NCBI GenBank assembly: GCA_012729935.1
Contig: JAAYBY010000290.1
Location: forward strand, 1-7,895
DNA: 7,895 bases
Origin: Clostridiaceae bacterium
Lineage (GTDB): Bacteria; Bacillota; Clostridia; Saccharofermentanales; UBA5734
Reading direction: 5' to 3'
The notes beneath the pieces are model-generated. The model saw only the letters and a list, made by a program, of their open reading frames with translations, was not told where the DNA came from and ran no database searches. Both the position numbers and the translations under genes were made by a program. Each line of letters starts with the position of its first letter. The first letter of the stretch is position 1. Below are positions 1 through 6,058 of the stretch, piece after piece.

Positions 1-114
1 ATGTCACCGATCCATCATCACTATGAACTGGGCGGCTGGTCAGAGAACAGAATTGTGTCTGTTTTTTGCCTTGTAACACTGATCGGCAGCGTGATCGGTT
101 TACTGATGCTGTGA
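1..114 (+). CDS. mraY: MraY, C-terminal end only (phospho-MurNAc-pentapeptide transferase)
   Basis: This is the last 37 codons and stop of a gene that begins upstream of the window; the ATG at base 1 is an internal methionine. The peptide starts MSPIHHHYELGGWSE, matching the conserved three-histidine motif and following Gly-Trp-Ser-Glu near the MraY C-terminus. A final hydrophobic segment (about residues 20-37) fits the last membrane helix. Family knowledge: MraY is an integral membrane enzyme that transfers phospho-MurNAc-pentapeptide from UDP to undecaprenyl phosphate, making lipid I, the substrate of MurG encoded two genes downstream. The gene normally following in Bacillota, murD, is absent; ftsW begins 40 bases after this stop. 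Identification is firm despite the short fragment because the motif is very specific. Confidence 0.93.
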   Translation: MSPIHHHYELGGWSENRIVSVFCLVTLIGSVIGLLML

Positions 115-154
115 GTGCGATGTTCTGGTACACTATCAGGCGAGGTGTGAACAC

Positions 155-1585
155 ATGAGACAGAAAAAATTCTTTCAGCCGGATGAAATCCGTAACCGGG
201 ACGTTACACGAGTCCAGGCTGATCGTCTGCGCATTGAACCGCCCCGTCAGATCCATGCCGGTTTGTTGATCGTCACGCTGATCCTGATCTGTTTCGGCCT
301 GGTCATGCTTTTCAGCGCCAGCATGACATTTGGATATTCGTCAGAAGGCGATGCGTTATATTTTGTTCTCAAACAATCTGGTATCACGCTAATCGGACTG
401 GTACTGGCTCTTTTTGTTGCCTTGATCATCCCCGTGACTCTCTTTGATCATTTCTGGTTGTCACTTATTCTGTACAGCGTCACCACCGGCTTGCTGGTTC
501 TTGTAAAAATCAATGGACTGGTAATCAACAGCGCCAGACGATGGATCAGTCTGGGCGGCACTACTTTTCAGCCATCTGAACTGGCGAAAATCTCGATCGT
601 TTTCTGCTTTGCAGGATATGTGTCGATGATATCGCGTAAGAGAAAAGCAAAACGCCTGCGGTTTAAAACGCCGGTCAGGCAGTTCATTGCCGATGGCTGG
701 GTCGATGTTCTGATCCCCGGCTTTGCAATACTGATCTGGATCGGGCTGATCGCCTGGCAGCCACACCTTTCCGGCGCTCTGATTCTCTGTTTTATTGCAG
801 CGGTTTTGTATTTGACAGCTGGAATATCGCTGCGATCCTGGGTGAGCGCAATCGTGCAGCTTCTTGTTGTTGTCCTGATTCTTGGACTGATCATCGCTGT
901 CTTACTGTCTGTCACACCAAGTGGTGAATTGAAGCAGATACTCCAGGAGAAAGTGGTAGATAACTTTGAACATGTCAGCAAACGGATGAATTCATTTCTG
1001 GAACCGGAGGAAGCGACGGACGACGACATGTATCAAATCAATCAGGCGATCATTGCCATGGGCTCCGGCGGGCTGAATGGCATCGGGCTGGGAGAAGGCC
1101 GGCAGAAATACAATTATCTGCCTGAAGCACATAATGACTACGTCTTTGCGATTATCGGTGAAGAGCTTGGTTTCGCCGGAACCGTAATGGTGGTACTTTT
1201 GTTTTTCCTGTTCATGTATATGGGCGTAGGTGTCACACGAAAAGCATCGAGCCAGTTTACCGCACTGCTGGCTGGCGGGTATACCATGCTGATCAGTATT
1301 CAGGCTTTTCTTAATTTTGGTGTTGCCACGCATACTTTACCGTCAACAGGCGTTTCACTGCCGTTTTTCAGTTACGGAGGGACGTCTAACCTGTTCTTCC
1401 TGATGGCCATCGGACTGCTGCTGGCTGTATCCAGATCAGGCCAGAGAAGACCGGTTGAATCCAGTCAGGCAAACAGACTGACACAGCCGGTGAACAGACC
1501 CGTGAAACAGTCTGCCCAACAGACTGATACGCATAACCGGCAGATTTATCAGGCTCCAATCCGTGTGTCGGGTCGGGAGGGTTGA
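155..1585 (+). CDS. ftsW: FtsW/SpoVE-type SEDS peptidoglycan glycosyltransferase
   Basis: This SEDS-family membrane protein polymerises lipid II into septal glycan strands with a partner class B PBP that is not in this window. At 476 aa it is longer than the usual 370-420, because of a charged cytoplasmic N-terminus (residues 1-34) and a Gln/Arg-rich C-terminal tail (about 429-476). Motifs seen: GLVMLFSAS in the first helix; ARRWISLGG (127-135) and QPSELAK (139-145); PEAHND (323-328), in which D328 matches the catalytic aspartate of the extracellular loop; and STGVSLPFFSYGGTSN near the end. The segment usually written QPDLGT reads QPHLSG (202-207). About ten membrane helices are visible. The ATG start has a GAGGTG site at 142-147 with 7-base spacing. 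Its position before murG and ftsQ argues for the division protein rather than RodA; a sporulation-specific SpoVE role cannot be excluded from sequence alone. Confidence 0.96.
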   Translation: MRQKKFFQPDEIRNRDVTRVQADRLRIEPPRQIHAGLLIVTLILICFGLVMLFSASMTFGYSSEGDALYFVLKQSGITLIGLVLALFVALIIPVTLFDHFWLSLILYSVTTGLLVLVKINGLVINSARRWISLGGTTFQPSELAKISIVFCFAGYVSMISRKRKAKRLRFKTPVRQFIADGWVDVLIPGFAILIWIGLIAWQPHLSGALILCFIAAVLYLTAGISLRSWVSAIVQLLVVVLILGLIIAVLLSVTPSGELKQILQEKVVDNFEHVSKRMNSFLEPEEATDDDMYQINQAIIAMGSGGLNGIGLGEGRQKYNYLPEAHNDYVFAIIGEELGFAGTVMVVLLFFLFMYMGVGVTRKASSQFTALLAGGYTMLISIQAFLNFGVATHTLPSTGVSLPFFSYGGTSNLFFLMAIGLLLAVSRSGQRRPVESSQANRLTQPVNRPVKQSAQQTDTHNRQIYQAPIRVSGREG

Positions 1586-1587
1586 TG

Positions 1588-2706
1588 ATGTCGGATCGGT
1601 TGATCATTCTCTCTGGAGGCGGGACCAGCGGACATGTCAATCCAGCTTTAGCCATCGCGGATGATCTGCAGCAGAGCGATCCGGCTTTGGATCTGTTGTT
1701 TGTCGGTAAAAAGCAGGGCATCGAGGCCGATCTGGTGAAACGAGCTGGTTATGCCTTTGAAAGCGTTGAGGCGGCACCGCTTCCGATGCGTCCATCGCCG
1801 GCTATGATCCGCGCAGTCGCAACATTTTTACGCGGGCGTCATCAGAGTCGGCAACTGATGAAGAAAAGAAGACCACTCGCCGTAATCGGAACAGGTGGCT
1901 ATGTCTGCAGCCCGGTCGTCTCAGCTGCCGCTTCCCTGAAAATCCCCGTGTTATTGCACGAACAGAATGCATATCCCGGGAGAAGCAATCGGTTGATGGC
2001 CCGTAAGAGCCAGGCTGTATGTGTAGCCTTTCCGGGCACCGAGCACTATTTTCCGTTCCCTGATCGCGTAACTGTCACAGGTAACCCGGTGCGACAGGCA
2101 TTTTTTTTACAGGATCACATGGCTGCCCGGAAAAAATTGTTTCCAGAGGACCAGAGACCACTGATTCTGGCGATGGGCGGCAGTCTTGGCGCACGGACAA
2201 TCAACGAGGCGATCTGTCATCTGGACGCATGGATCAGTCAGCGCAGGAACCGGGACCAGTCTGTTCCGCGCATTGTATTGTCAGCTGGTAAACAGCATTT
2301 TTCAACTGTTCAGTCGGCAGCTTCAACAGAAGGCGACTGGCTCACAGTCATTGAATACATTCACAATATGCCCGAGATGATGGCTGCGGCAGATTTGATT
2401 ATTTCGCGAGCCGGCGCATTAACCTGTTCGGAGATTGCGGCTTTGGGACGGCCTTCTGTCCTGGTGCCTTATCCATATGCAGCCGGTGATCATCAAACCT
2501 TTAATGCCCGTGTTCTTGTCGATGCAGGTGCTGCCCTGATGTGCAGGGATGATCAGTTCGACGCAGCCTGGCTGGCTGAGAACCTGAATCAGCTGATTGA
2601 TCATCCGTCTGTTTTAAAGCAGATGAGTGAGCGGGCATCCAGTTTGGCAAAGCCGGAAGCAACGCGTGAGATTATCCGGTGCCTGATGCGTTTGACACCG
2701 TTATGA
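1588..2706 (+). CDS. murG: MurG, UDP-GlcNAc:lipid I N-acetylglucosaminyltransferase
   Basis: MurG adds GlcNAc to lipid I on the inner membrane face, giving lipid II, the substrate of FtsW. It is a two-domain GT-B enzyme. Visible motifs are GGGTSGH (10-16), the N-terminal glycine-rich loop; GTGGY (101-105); HEQN (124-127); GGSLGA (197-202); SRAGALT with a following Glu (273-282), the nucleotide-sugar region; and DHQTFNA (301-307). Length (372 aa) is close to the family norm of about 355-370. The start is ambiguous: TTG 1582, ATG 1585 (overlapping the ftsW stop as TGATG) and ATG 1588 are in frame. I chose 1588 because the GGAGG at 1576-1580 then has 7-base spacing; 1585 would leave only 4. Translation is probably coupled to ftsW. 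Nothing in the enzyme looks defective. Confidence 0.96.
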   Translation: MSDRLIILSGGGTSGHVNPALAIADDLQQSDPALDLLFVGKKQGIEADLVKRAGYAFESVEAAPLPMRPSPAMIRAVATFLRGRHQSRQLMKKRRPLAVIGTGGYVCSPVVSAAASLKIPVLLHEQNAYPGRSNRLMARKSQAVCVAFPGTEHYFPFPDRVTVTGNPVRQAFFLQDHMAARKKLFPEDQRPLILAMGGSLGARTINEAICHLDAWISQRRNRDQSVPRIVLSAGKQHFSTVQSAASTEGDWLTVIEYIHNMPEMMAAADLIISRAGALTCSEIAALGRPSVLVPYPYAAGDHQTFNARVLVDAGAALMCRDDQFDAAWLAENLNQLIDHPSVLKQMSERASSLAKPEATREIIRCLMRLTPL

Positions 2707-3539
2707 CACATCAATCGGAACGTAAGACAATTTATCGGGACAAAACCGGCCGGTCAGTACGACGTACAGCGGCTGCGATTTTTGTTTTTCTGCTACTGGG
2801 TCTGCTGATTGCCTTTGCCCCCGCCTTTCGCTTGCAAACGGTCAGCTTACCTGACGAATTGAGGAAAATCAACCCAGAGCAGCTTGAAGCCGCCAGTCAA
2901 CTGCGAGTGGGTCAGCACCTGTTTCAAGATTTGGGCGGATCAGTGTCTCATTTGTTTTCACTTCGCTATGGCCCTGTGGAGGATCGCATCCTGAAGGCTT
3001 TTCCCGTGGTAAAAAATGCAGTGGTCCGTATGGACTGGCCGGGTACCATACAATGTGAAATTGTTGAACGGATAGAGGTCGCCTGGCTATCGGTTCCGGA
3101 CGGCTATGTCATGATTGACAAGGAGGGCATCGCGATCGAAATATGGACTCAGGAACCTGATGAGATTCCGGTCATCGAAGGACTTCTTGTACAGTCAATG
3201 ATGCTGGGCAGTCAGCTGACGGTTGACGTCCCGGATGCACTCTCTCGCGCAATCAGTTTACTCGGTGCTATAATTGAGGCAGATCAGGATCAGCGTCCTG
3301 ACACAGGGCTCCTGAGTCAGGTCAAATCTATCAGGCCTGTCAGCGGCCGACAGCTTTATCTGACGCTTTCGCTGCCGGACTCAGGAGATATGCTGACTGT
3401 TTTGTCGGAGACAGGTTCGGATCAGGTCGATGATATGCTCTGGCTGCGGTTTGCGATGGATCAGCACGTGTTGAGTGATCTGGGCAAAGGCGTCCTTGAC
3501 CTGACCGGTGACCGAAAAACATTTTTGCCAGATGGCTGA
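2703..3539 (+). CDS. ftsQ: FtsQ/DivIB, POTRA-domain cell division protein
   Basis: FtsQ/DivIB is a bitopic membrane protein that bridges the divisome and the septal synthase complex. The 278-residue protein has a short basic cytoplasmic N-terminus (1-22), one membrane helix (about 23-42), then an extracellular POTRA domain (about 43-123) with the typical pattern: a GQHLF turn (70-74), the AFPVVKNAVV strand region (99-108), WPGTIQCEIVER (112-123), then the beta domain beginning with the YVMIDKEG segment. It ends with VLDLTGDRKTFLPDG, a common FtsQ-type ending. I chose ATG 2703, whose ATGA overlaps the murG stop; no clear Shine-Dalgarno precedes it, so translational coupling to murG is likely. 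An in-frame GTG at 2679 would add 8 residues without a better site. Sequence divergence is normal for this fast-evolving family; the call rests on architecture, motifs and position. Confidence 0.9.
   Translation: MTHQSERKTIYRDKTGRSVRRTAAAIFVFLLLGLLIAFAPAFRLQTVSLPDELRKINPEQLEAASQLRVGQHLFQDLGGSVSHLFSLRYGPVEDRILKAFPVVKNAVVRMDWPGTIQCEIVERIEVAWLSVPDGYVMIDKEGIAIEIWTQEPDEIPVIEGLLVQSMMLGSQLTVDVPDALSRAISLLGAIIEADQDQRPDTGLLSQVKSIRPVSGRQLYLTLSLPDSGDMLTVLSETGSDQVDDMLWLRFAMDQHVLSDLGKGVLDLTGDRKTFLPDG
3266..3274 (+). promoter_or_regulatory. Possible extended -10 promoter element inside ftsQ
   Basis: TGCTATAAT is a perfect extended -10 (TGn plus TATAAT), about 280 bases upstream of sbp. No recognisable -35 lies 16-18 bases upstream, although extended -10 promoters can work without one. 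It could give extra transcription of sbp and ftsZ, or be a chance match within codons. Low confidence without transcription-start data. Confidence 0.2.
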
Positions 3540-3540
3540 A

Positions 3541-3548
3541 AAAGGAGG
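3541..3548 (+). promoter_or_regulatory. Strong ribosome binding site for sbp
   Basis: AAAGGAGG lies 6 bases before the sbp ATG at 3555. It is the best Shine-Dalgarno match in the window, fixes the sbp start, and suggests independent and efficient translation rather than coupling to ftsQ. Confidence 0.85.
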
Positions 3549-3554
3549 ATTTTC

Positions 3555-3941
3555 ATGTTTCCACTCATTGGCCTGTTAATTGGCCTTCTCGTCGGCCTGC
3601 TGGTTGATATTGACATACCTGCAGCTTATTCATCCTATGTAGCGGTTGGAATTCTGGCCGTGCTTGATTCGGTTATCGGAGCGATCACCGCCAACCTGCA
3701 AAACAGATTCCGTGTCCGCCTTTTCATAACCGGCTTTTTGGGCAATTCAGCGATTGCTGTTGCTCTGGCAGCCCTTGGTGACCAGCTGAATATCCAGCTG
3801 AGCCTGGCAGCTGTCTTTGCTTTTGGTAACAGGATATTCATCAACTTCTCGACAATCCGCCGGTTACTGCTCGAACGATGGGACAACAGACGTATAAAAG
3901 CTGTTCAGACAGCTGAATCGGATGATGTCAAGATCTTGTAA
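3555..3941 (+). CDS. sbp: Sbp, small basic protein (DUF1290 membrane protein)
   Basis: This 128-aa membrane protein matches the DUF1290 'small basic protein' found beside ftsZ or ftsA in many Bacillota and Actinobacteria. Its molecular function is unestablished; a link to division is inferred from gene position. Three hydrophobic segments are seen (about 3-20, 24-45, 55-78), plus a less hydrophobic fourth (about 82-105). Family-like patterns are ILAVLDSVIGAITANL, then FITGFLGNSAIAVALAALGDQL, then LAAVFAFGNRIFINFSTIRRLL. The C-terminal 20 residues are polar and look cytoplasmic. The ATG start is fixed by the strong upstream AAAGGAGG. In Bacillus subtilis sbp is accompanied by ylxW/ylxX (DUF881) and ftsA; here it stands alone between ftsQ and ftsZ. 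Family membership is secure; role is not known. Confidence 0.88.
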   Translation: MFPLIGLLIGLLVGLLVDIDIPAAYSSYVAVGILAVLDSVIGAITANLQNRFRVRLFITGFLGNSAIAVALAALGDQLNIQLSLAAVFAFGNRIFINFSTIRRLLLERWDNRRIKAVQTAESDDVKIL

Positions 3942-3969
3942 TAAAAACTTAAAATGATACTAAATATTG

Positions 3970-3998
3970 TTGTACCGTCTGTCATCTTAGTGTAAAAT
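3970..3998 (+). promoter_or_regulatory. Putative sigma-A-type promoter for ftsZ
   Basis: TTGTAC (3970-3975) and TAAAAT (3993-3998) are separated by 17 bases in the only sizeable intergenic region, which is AT-rich relative to its surroundings. The -10 matches the consensus at 5 of 6 positions; the -35 at only 3 of 6. A start near 4005 would give a leader of about 93 bases before ftsZ. It would let ftsZ, nrdR and the two-component genes be transcribed separately from the upstream wall genes. I saw no terminator between sbp and this site, so read-through is also likely. Confidence 0.45.
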
Positions 3999-4047
3999 TG
4001 TGACAGGATAGCTTGTGAAAAGCAGAATATCTAAAAATCCATTGTTG

Positions 4048-4078
4048 TTCCGTTACAGCTTGAATGGACAAGACGGAA
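4048..4078 (+). promoter_or_regulatory. Possible hairpin in the ftsZ leader, next to the ribosome binding site
   Basis: TTCCGT (4048-4053) pairs with ACGGAA (4073-4078), and inside it CTTG (4059-4062) pairs with CAAG (4069-4072) around a 6-base loop. The two stems stack directly on the 3' side, with a 5-base bulge on the 5' side. The structure ends two bases before the purine-rich ribosome binding site. It has no U-tract, so it is not a terminator. It could affect ftsZ translation or mRNA stability, but 10 paired bases can arise by chance. Confidence 0.3.
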
Positions 4079-4080
4079 AC

Positions 4081-4090
4081 GGAGAGGGGA
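4081..4090 (+). promoter_or_regulatory. Ribosome binding site that decides the TTG start of ftsZ
   Basis: GGAGAGGGGA lies 7 bases before the TTG at 4098 and is a purine-rich Shine-Dalgarno stretch. The later in-frame ATG codons (4113, 4125) have no such site, so the TTG is the best start. An ATG at 4090 overlaps the site but is out of frame and runs to a stop after 20 codons. Confidence 0.7.
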
Positions 4091-4097
4091 TGTTGAA

Positions 4098-5558
4098 TTG
4101 TCTGAATTTAAAATGGGATTTGGCATGGAAAATGATCATTTTGCGACAATAAAAGTCATTGGGATTGGCGGAGGCGGCTGTAACGCTGTAGACCGCATGA
4201 TCGATGGTGATATACAGGGGATCGAATTTATATCGGTCAATACCGATAATCAGGCGCTGATGCGTACGAAAGCCAGCAACCGGATTCAAATCGGTGAAAA
4301 GATAACGCGCGGCCTCGGAGCCGGCGCTAATCCGGAACTTGGAGAAAAAGCTGCGTCTGAATCGAAAGATGAAATTGCGCAGCTGATACGTGGTACTGAT
4401 ATGCTTTTTATCACAGCCGGGATGGGCGGTGGTACCGGAACAGGTGGTGCACCGGTCATTGCACAGATTGCCAGAGAGCTGAACATCCTGACGGTTGGTG
4501 TTGTGACGAGACCTTTCCGTTTTGAGGGGTCCCGCCGTATGCAGAATGCTGAACGGGGCATTCGCGAAATGGAGAAGTTTGTCGATTCACTCATCGTCGT
4601 TCCAAACGACAAACTTCTGGAAATCGCCGCTGAAGAGACGACGCTCGATGAAGCGTTTACGCTGGCGGATCAGGTTTTGAAATATGGTGTTTCGGGTATT
4701 TCCGATCTGGTGGCTGTGCCGGGTCTGATCAACCTTGACCTCGCTGATGTGCGGCGTGTGATGACATCGGCCGGCGTCTGCCACATGGGTATCGGCAGGG
4801 CATCTGGTGAAGGACGGTCGTCCCACGCAATCCGCCAGGCCATCAACAGCCCGCTGCTTGATACAACAATCGACGGTGCACGCGGAGTCATTATTAATTT
4901 CACCGGTGGCCGGGACATGCGCATCCGTGAAGTGGATGAGGCTGCTTCTATCGTTCGAGATGCCGTATCACCGGACGCTGATATCATTTTCGGCGCGGTC
5001 ATTGATCCGGAGATGGCTGACGATATCATGATTACCGTCATAGCAAGCGGTTTTGACCGCGATATGCCTGCAGTAAAAGCAGGTAAGACCGGAGCGGTCG
5101 ATCAAGATACAAGACCCGTTCGCTTTGCCTCCATGAAGCCTGAAGTCAAAACCGGGTATGATGCAGAGAAAGAACCGGTGCAGGGCGTATCCGCTGCCGC
5201 TCCGGCGGTTGATTCTTCAGTTTCAGATGTTCCGGATTTTCTGTCCCGACCCAATGATCTGCCACAAACAAGAACACCGTCCAAGTCGGAATCGTTTGGT
5301 TTTCACACGGTTGGTAGCCAGTCAGATTCGGCAGATGTGACAGCCGAAGATGATTCGTTTCAGACGAATGCTCAGATAAAGGCTCCGAAACCGGATCAGT
5401 CAGCAGTCAGTCAGGATTCTGATACACAGCATGTCTATGAGCCGGAAGAAATCGATGAACTGCCGGAGGTTGAAAGCAGAGAGCGCCGTCAGCACGAAAA
5501 ACGAGCCGGAAAGATTCTTCCCTGGTTTTTACAGGATAGCGGTCGAAATCAGGATTAG
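4098..5558 (+). CDS. ftsZ: FtsZ, tubulin-like cell division GTPase with an extended C-terminal linker
   Basis: FtsZ polymerises with GTP into the cytoplasmic Z-ring that recruits the divisome. The globular part (about 17-320) has all hallmarks: GGGGCNAVD (24-32), the tubulin signature GGGTGTG (110-116), a PFRFEGSRRMQNAE region, VPNDKLLE, and the T7 loop NLDLADV (212-218), which keeps N212, D214 and D217 for catalysis across the subunit interface (usual Phe is Leu215). The protein is 486 aa; most FtsZ proteins are 350-420. The excess lies in an Asp/Glu/Ser/Gln-rich linker (about 321-471). The linker holds DVPDFLSRP (377-385), which resembles the conserved C-terminal peptide (DIPxFLR type); the true end is a basic stretch followed by ILPWFLQDS (473-481) and five more residues. 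The start is TTG with a purine-rich site 7 bases upstream. No ftsA precedes it. nrdR follows after 29 bases. Confidence 0.97.
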   Translation: MSEFKMGFGMENDHFATIKVIGIGGGGCNAVDRMIDGDIQGIEFISVNTDNQALMRTKASNRIQIGEKITRGLGAGANPELGEKAASESKDEIAQLIRGTDMLFITAGMGGGTGTGGAPVIAQIARELNILTVGVVTRPFRFEGSRRMQNAERGIREMEKFVDSLIVVPNDKLLEIAAEETTLDEAFTLADQVLKYGVSGISDLVAVPGLINLDLADVRRVMTSAGVCHMGIGRASGEGRSSHAIRQAINSPLLDTTIDGARGVIINFTGGRDMRIREVDEAASIVRDAVSPDADIIFGAVIDPEMADDIMITVIASGFDRDMPAVKAGKTGAVDQDTRPVRFASMKPEVKTGYDAEKEPVQGVSAAAPAVDSSVSDVPDFLSRPNDLPQTRTPSKSESFGFHTVGSQSDSADVTAEDDSFQTNAQIKAPKPDQSAVSQDSDTQHVYEPEEIDELPEVESRERRQHEKRAGKILPWFLQDSGRNQD

Positions 5559-5575
5559 TCAGCCTGTGGTGGAAT

Positions 5576-5582
5576 AGGAGGA
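5576..5582 (+). promoter_or_regulatory. Ribosome binding site of nrdR
   Basis: AGGAGGA precedes two overlapping start codons: ATG at 5586 (4-base spacing from AGGAGG, out of frame) and GTG at 5588 (6-base spacing, NrdR frame). The NrdR N-terminus Met-Arg-Cys-Pro-Phe-Cys is conserved in the family, so the GTG is the real start. Confidence 0.75.
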
Positions 5583-5587
5583 TTCAT

Positions 5588-6058
5588 GTGCGTTGCCCAT
5601 TTTGTGGTCATGACGAAGATAAAGTAATCGATTCAAGACCGGCTGATGAGGGCGCAGCGATCCGTCGCAGACGTGAATGTATTCACTGTGGAAGCCGTTT
5701 TACGACCTACGAAAAGGTTGAAAACCTGCCTCTGATGGTCATCAAAAAAGATGGTTCCCGCCAGCCGTTCAATCGGGATAAGCTGATTGCCGGCATTCAG
5801 AAAAGCTGCGAGAAGCGACCTGTCTCGACTGAACAGATAGAGGCACTGGTTGACGATATTGAAAGTAAATATCAAAACAGTCTGAAAAGAGAAGTGTCAT
5901 CAAGGGATATTGGCGAATCCGTGATGGACGAACTGAAGTCGATCGACGAGGTGGCTTATGTCCGCTTCGCTTCGGTATATCGCCAGTTTAAAGATGTCAG
6001 TTCATTTCTAAATGAGCTGAATAAAATTCTCAAGAAACAGGAGGAGCGGGAGTCATGA
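5588..6058 (+). CDS. nrdR: NrdR, zinc-ribbon/ATP-cone repressor of ribonucleotide reductase genes
   Basis: NrdR is a cytoplasmic transcription repressor that senses ATP/dATP and represses ribonucleotide reductase operons at NrdR boxes. The 156-aa length is standard. The N-terminal zinc ribbon has C3, C6, C31 and C34 (CPFC and CIHC pairs), with VIDSRP and the basic IRRRRECIHCG segment that follow the family closely. Residues about 49-139 form the ATP-cone: VIKKDGSRQPFNRDKLIAGI, then SRDIGESVMDEL, then VAYVRFASVYRQF. The start is GTG, decided by family conservation and AGGAGG spacing. It sits 29 bases after ftsZ without a terminator, so co-transcription with ftsZ is likely, and its stop overlaps the next start by four bases (ATGA). 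No nrd gene is in the window, and no NrdR box was recognised upstream. Confidence 0.97.
   Translation: MRCPFCGHDEDKVIDSRPADEGAAIRRRRECIHCGSRFTTYEKVENLPLMVIKKDGSRQPFNRDKLIAGIQKSCEKRPVSTEQIEALVDDIESKYQNSLKREVSSRDIGESVMDELKSIDEVAYVRFASVYRQFKDVSSFLNELNKILKKQEERES

Noticed and set aside
758..775. QPHLSG in FtsW in place of QPDLGT, at first suspected to be loss of the catalytic aspartate
   Set aside because: The catalytic aspartate of SEDS proteins is the one in the PEAHND-type motif of the large extracellular loop, which is present here (D328). The QPHLSG change is a tolerable family variation.
568..1029. 153-codon minus-strand open frame across ftsW
   Set aside because: It lies wholly antisense to a well-supported gene, its peptide has no recognisable domain, and no suitable ribosome binding site was seen. 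It is a shadow of the ftsW codons.
2679..2702. GTG start 8 codons upstream for ftsQ
   Set aside because: It lacks a good ribosome binding site, and the ATGA overlap at 2703 is a standard coupled start that keeps the normal short cytoplasmic tail.
4048..4078. Leader hairpin considered as a rho-independent terminator after sbp
   Set aside because: The stem is interrupted and is followed by purines, not a T-run, and it sits next to the ftsZ ribosome binding site rather than just after sbp.
4090..4152. Out-of-frame ATG overlapping the ftsZ ribosome binding site, giving a 20-codon ORF
   Set aside because: The ATG abuts the Shine-Dalgarno purines, so spacing is too short for initiation, and the peptide has no features. 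The TTG at 4098 explains the site better.
4670..5041. 123-codon minus-strand open frame across ftsZ
   Set aside because: Antisense to the conserved FtsZ core, Ser/Arg/Pro-rich and low-complexity as expected of a shadow frame.
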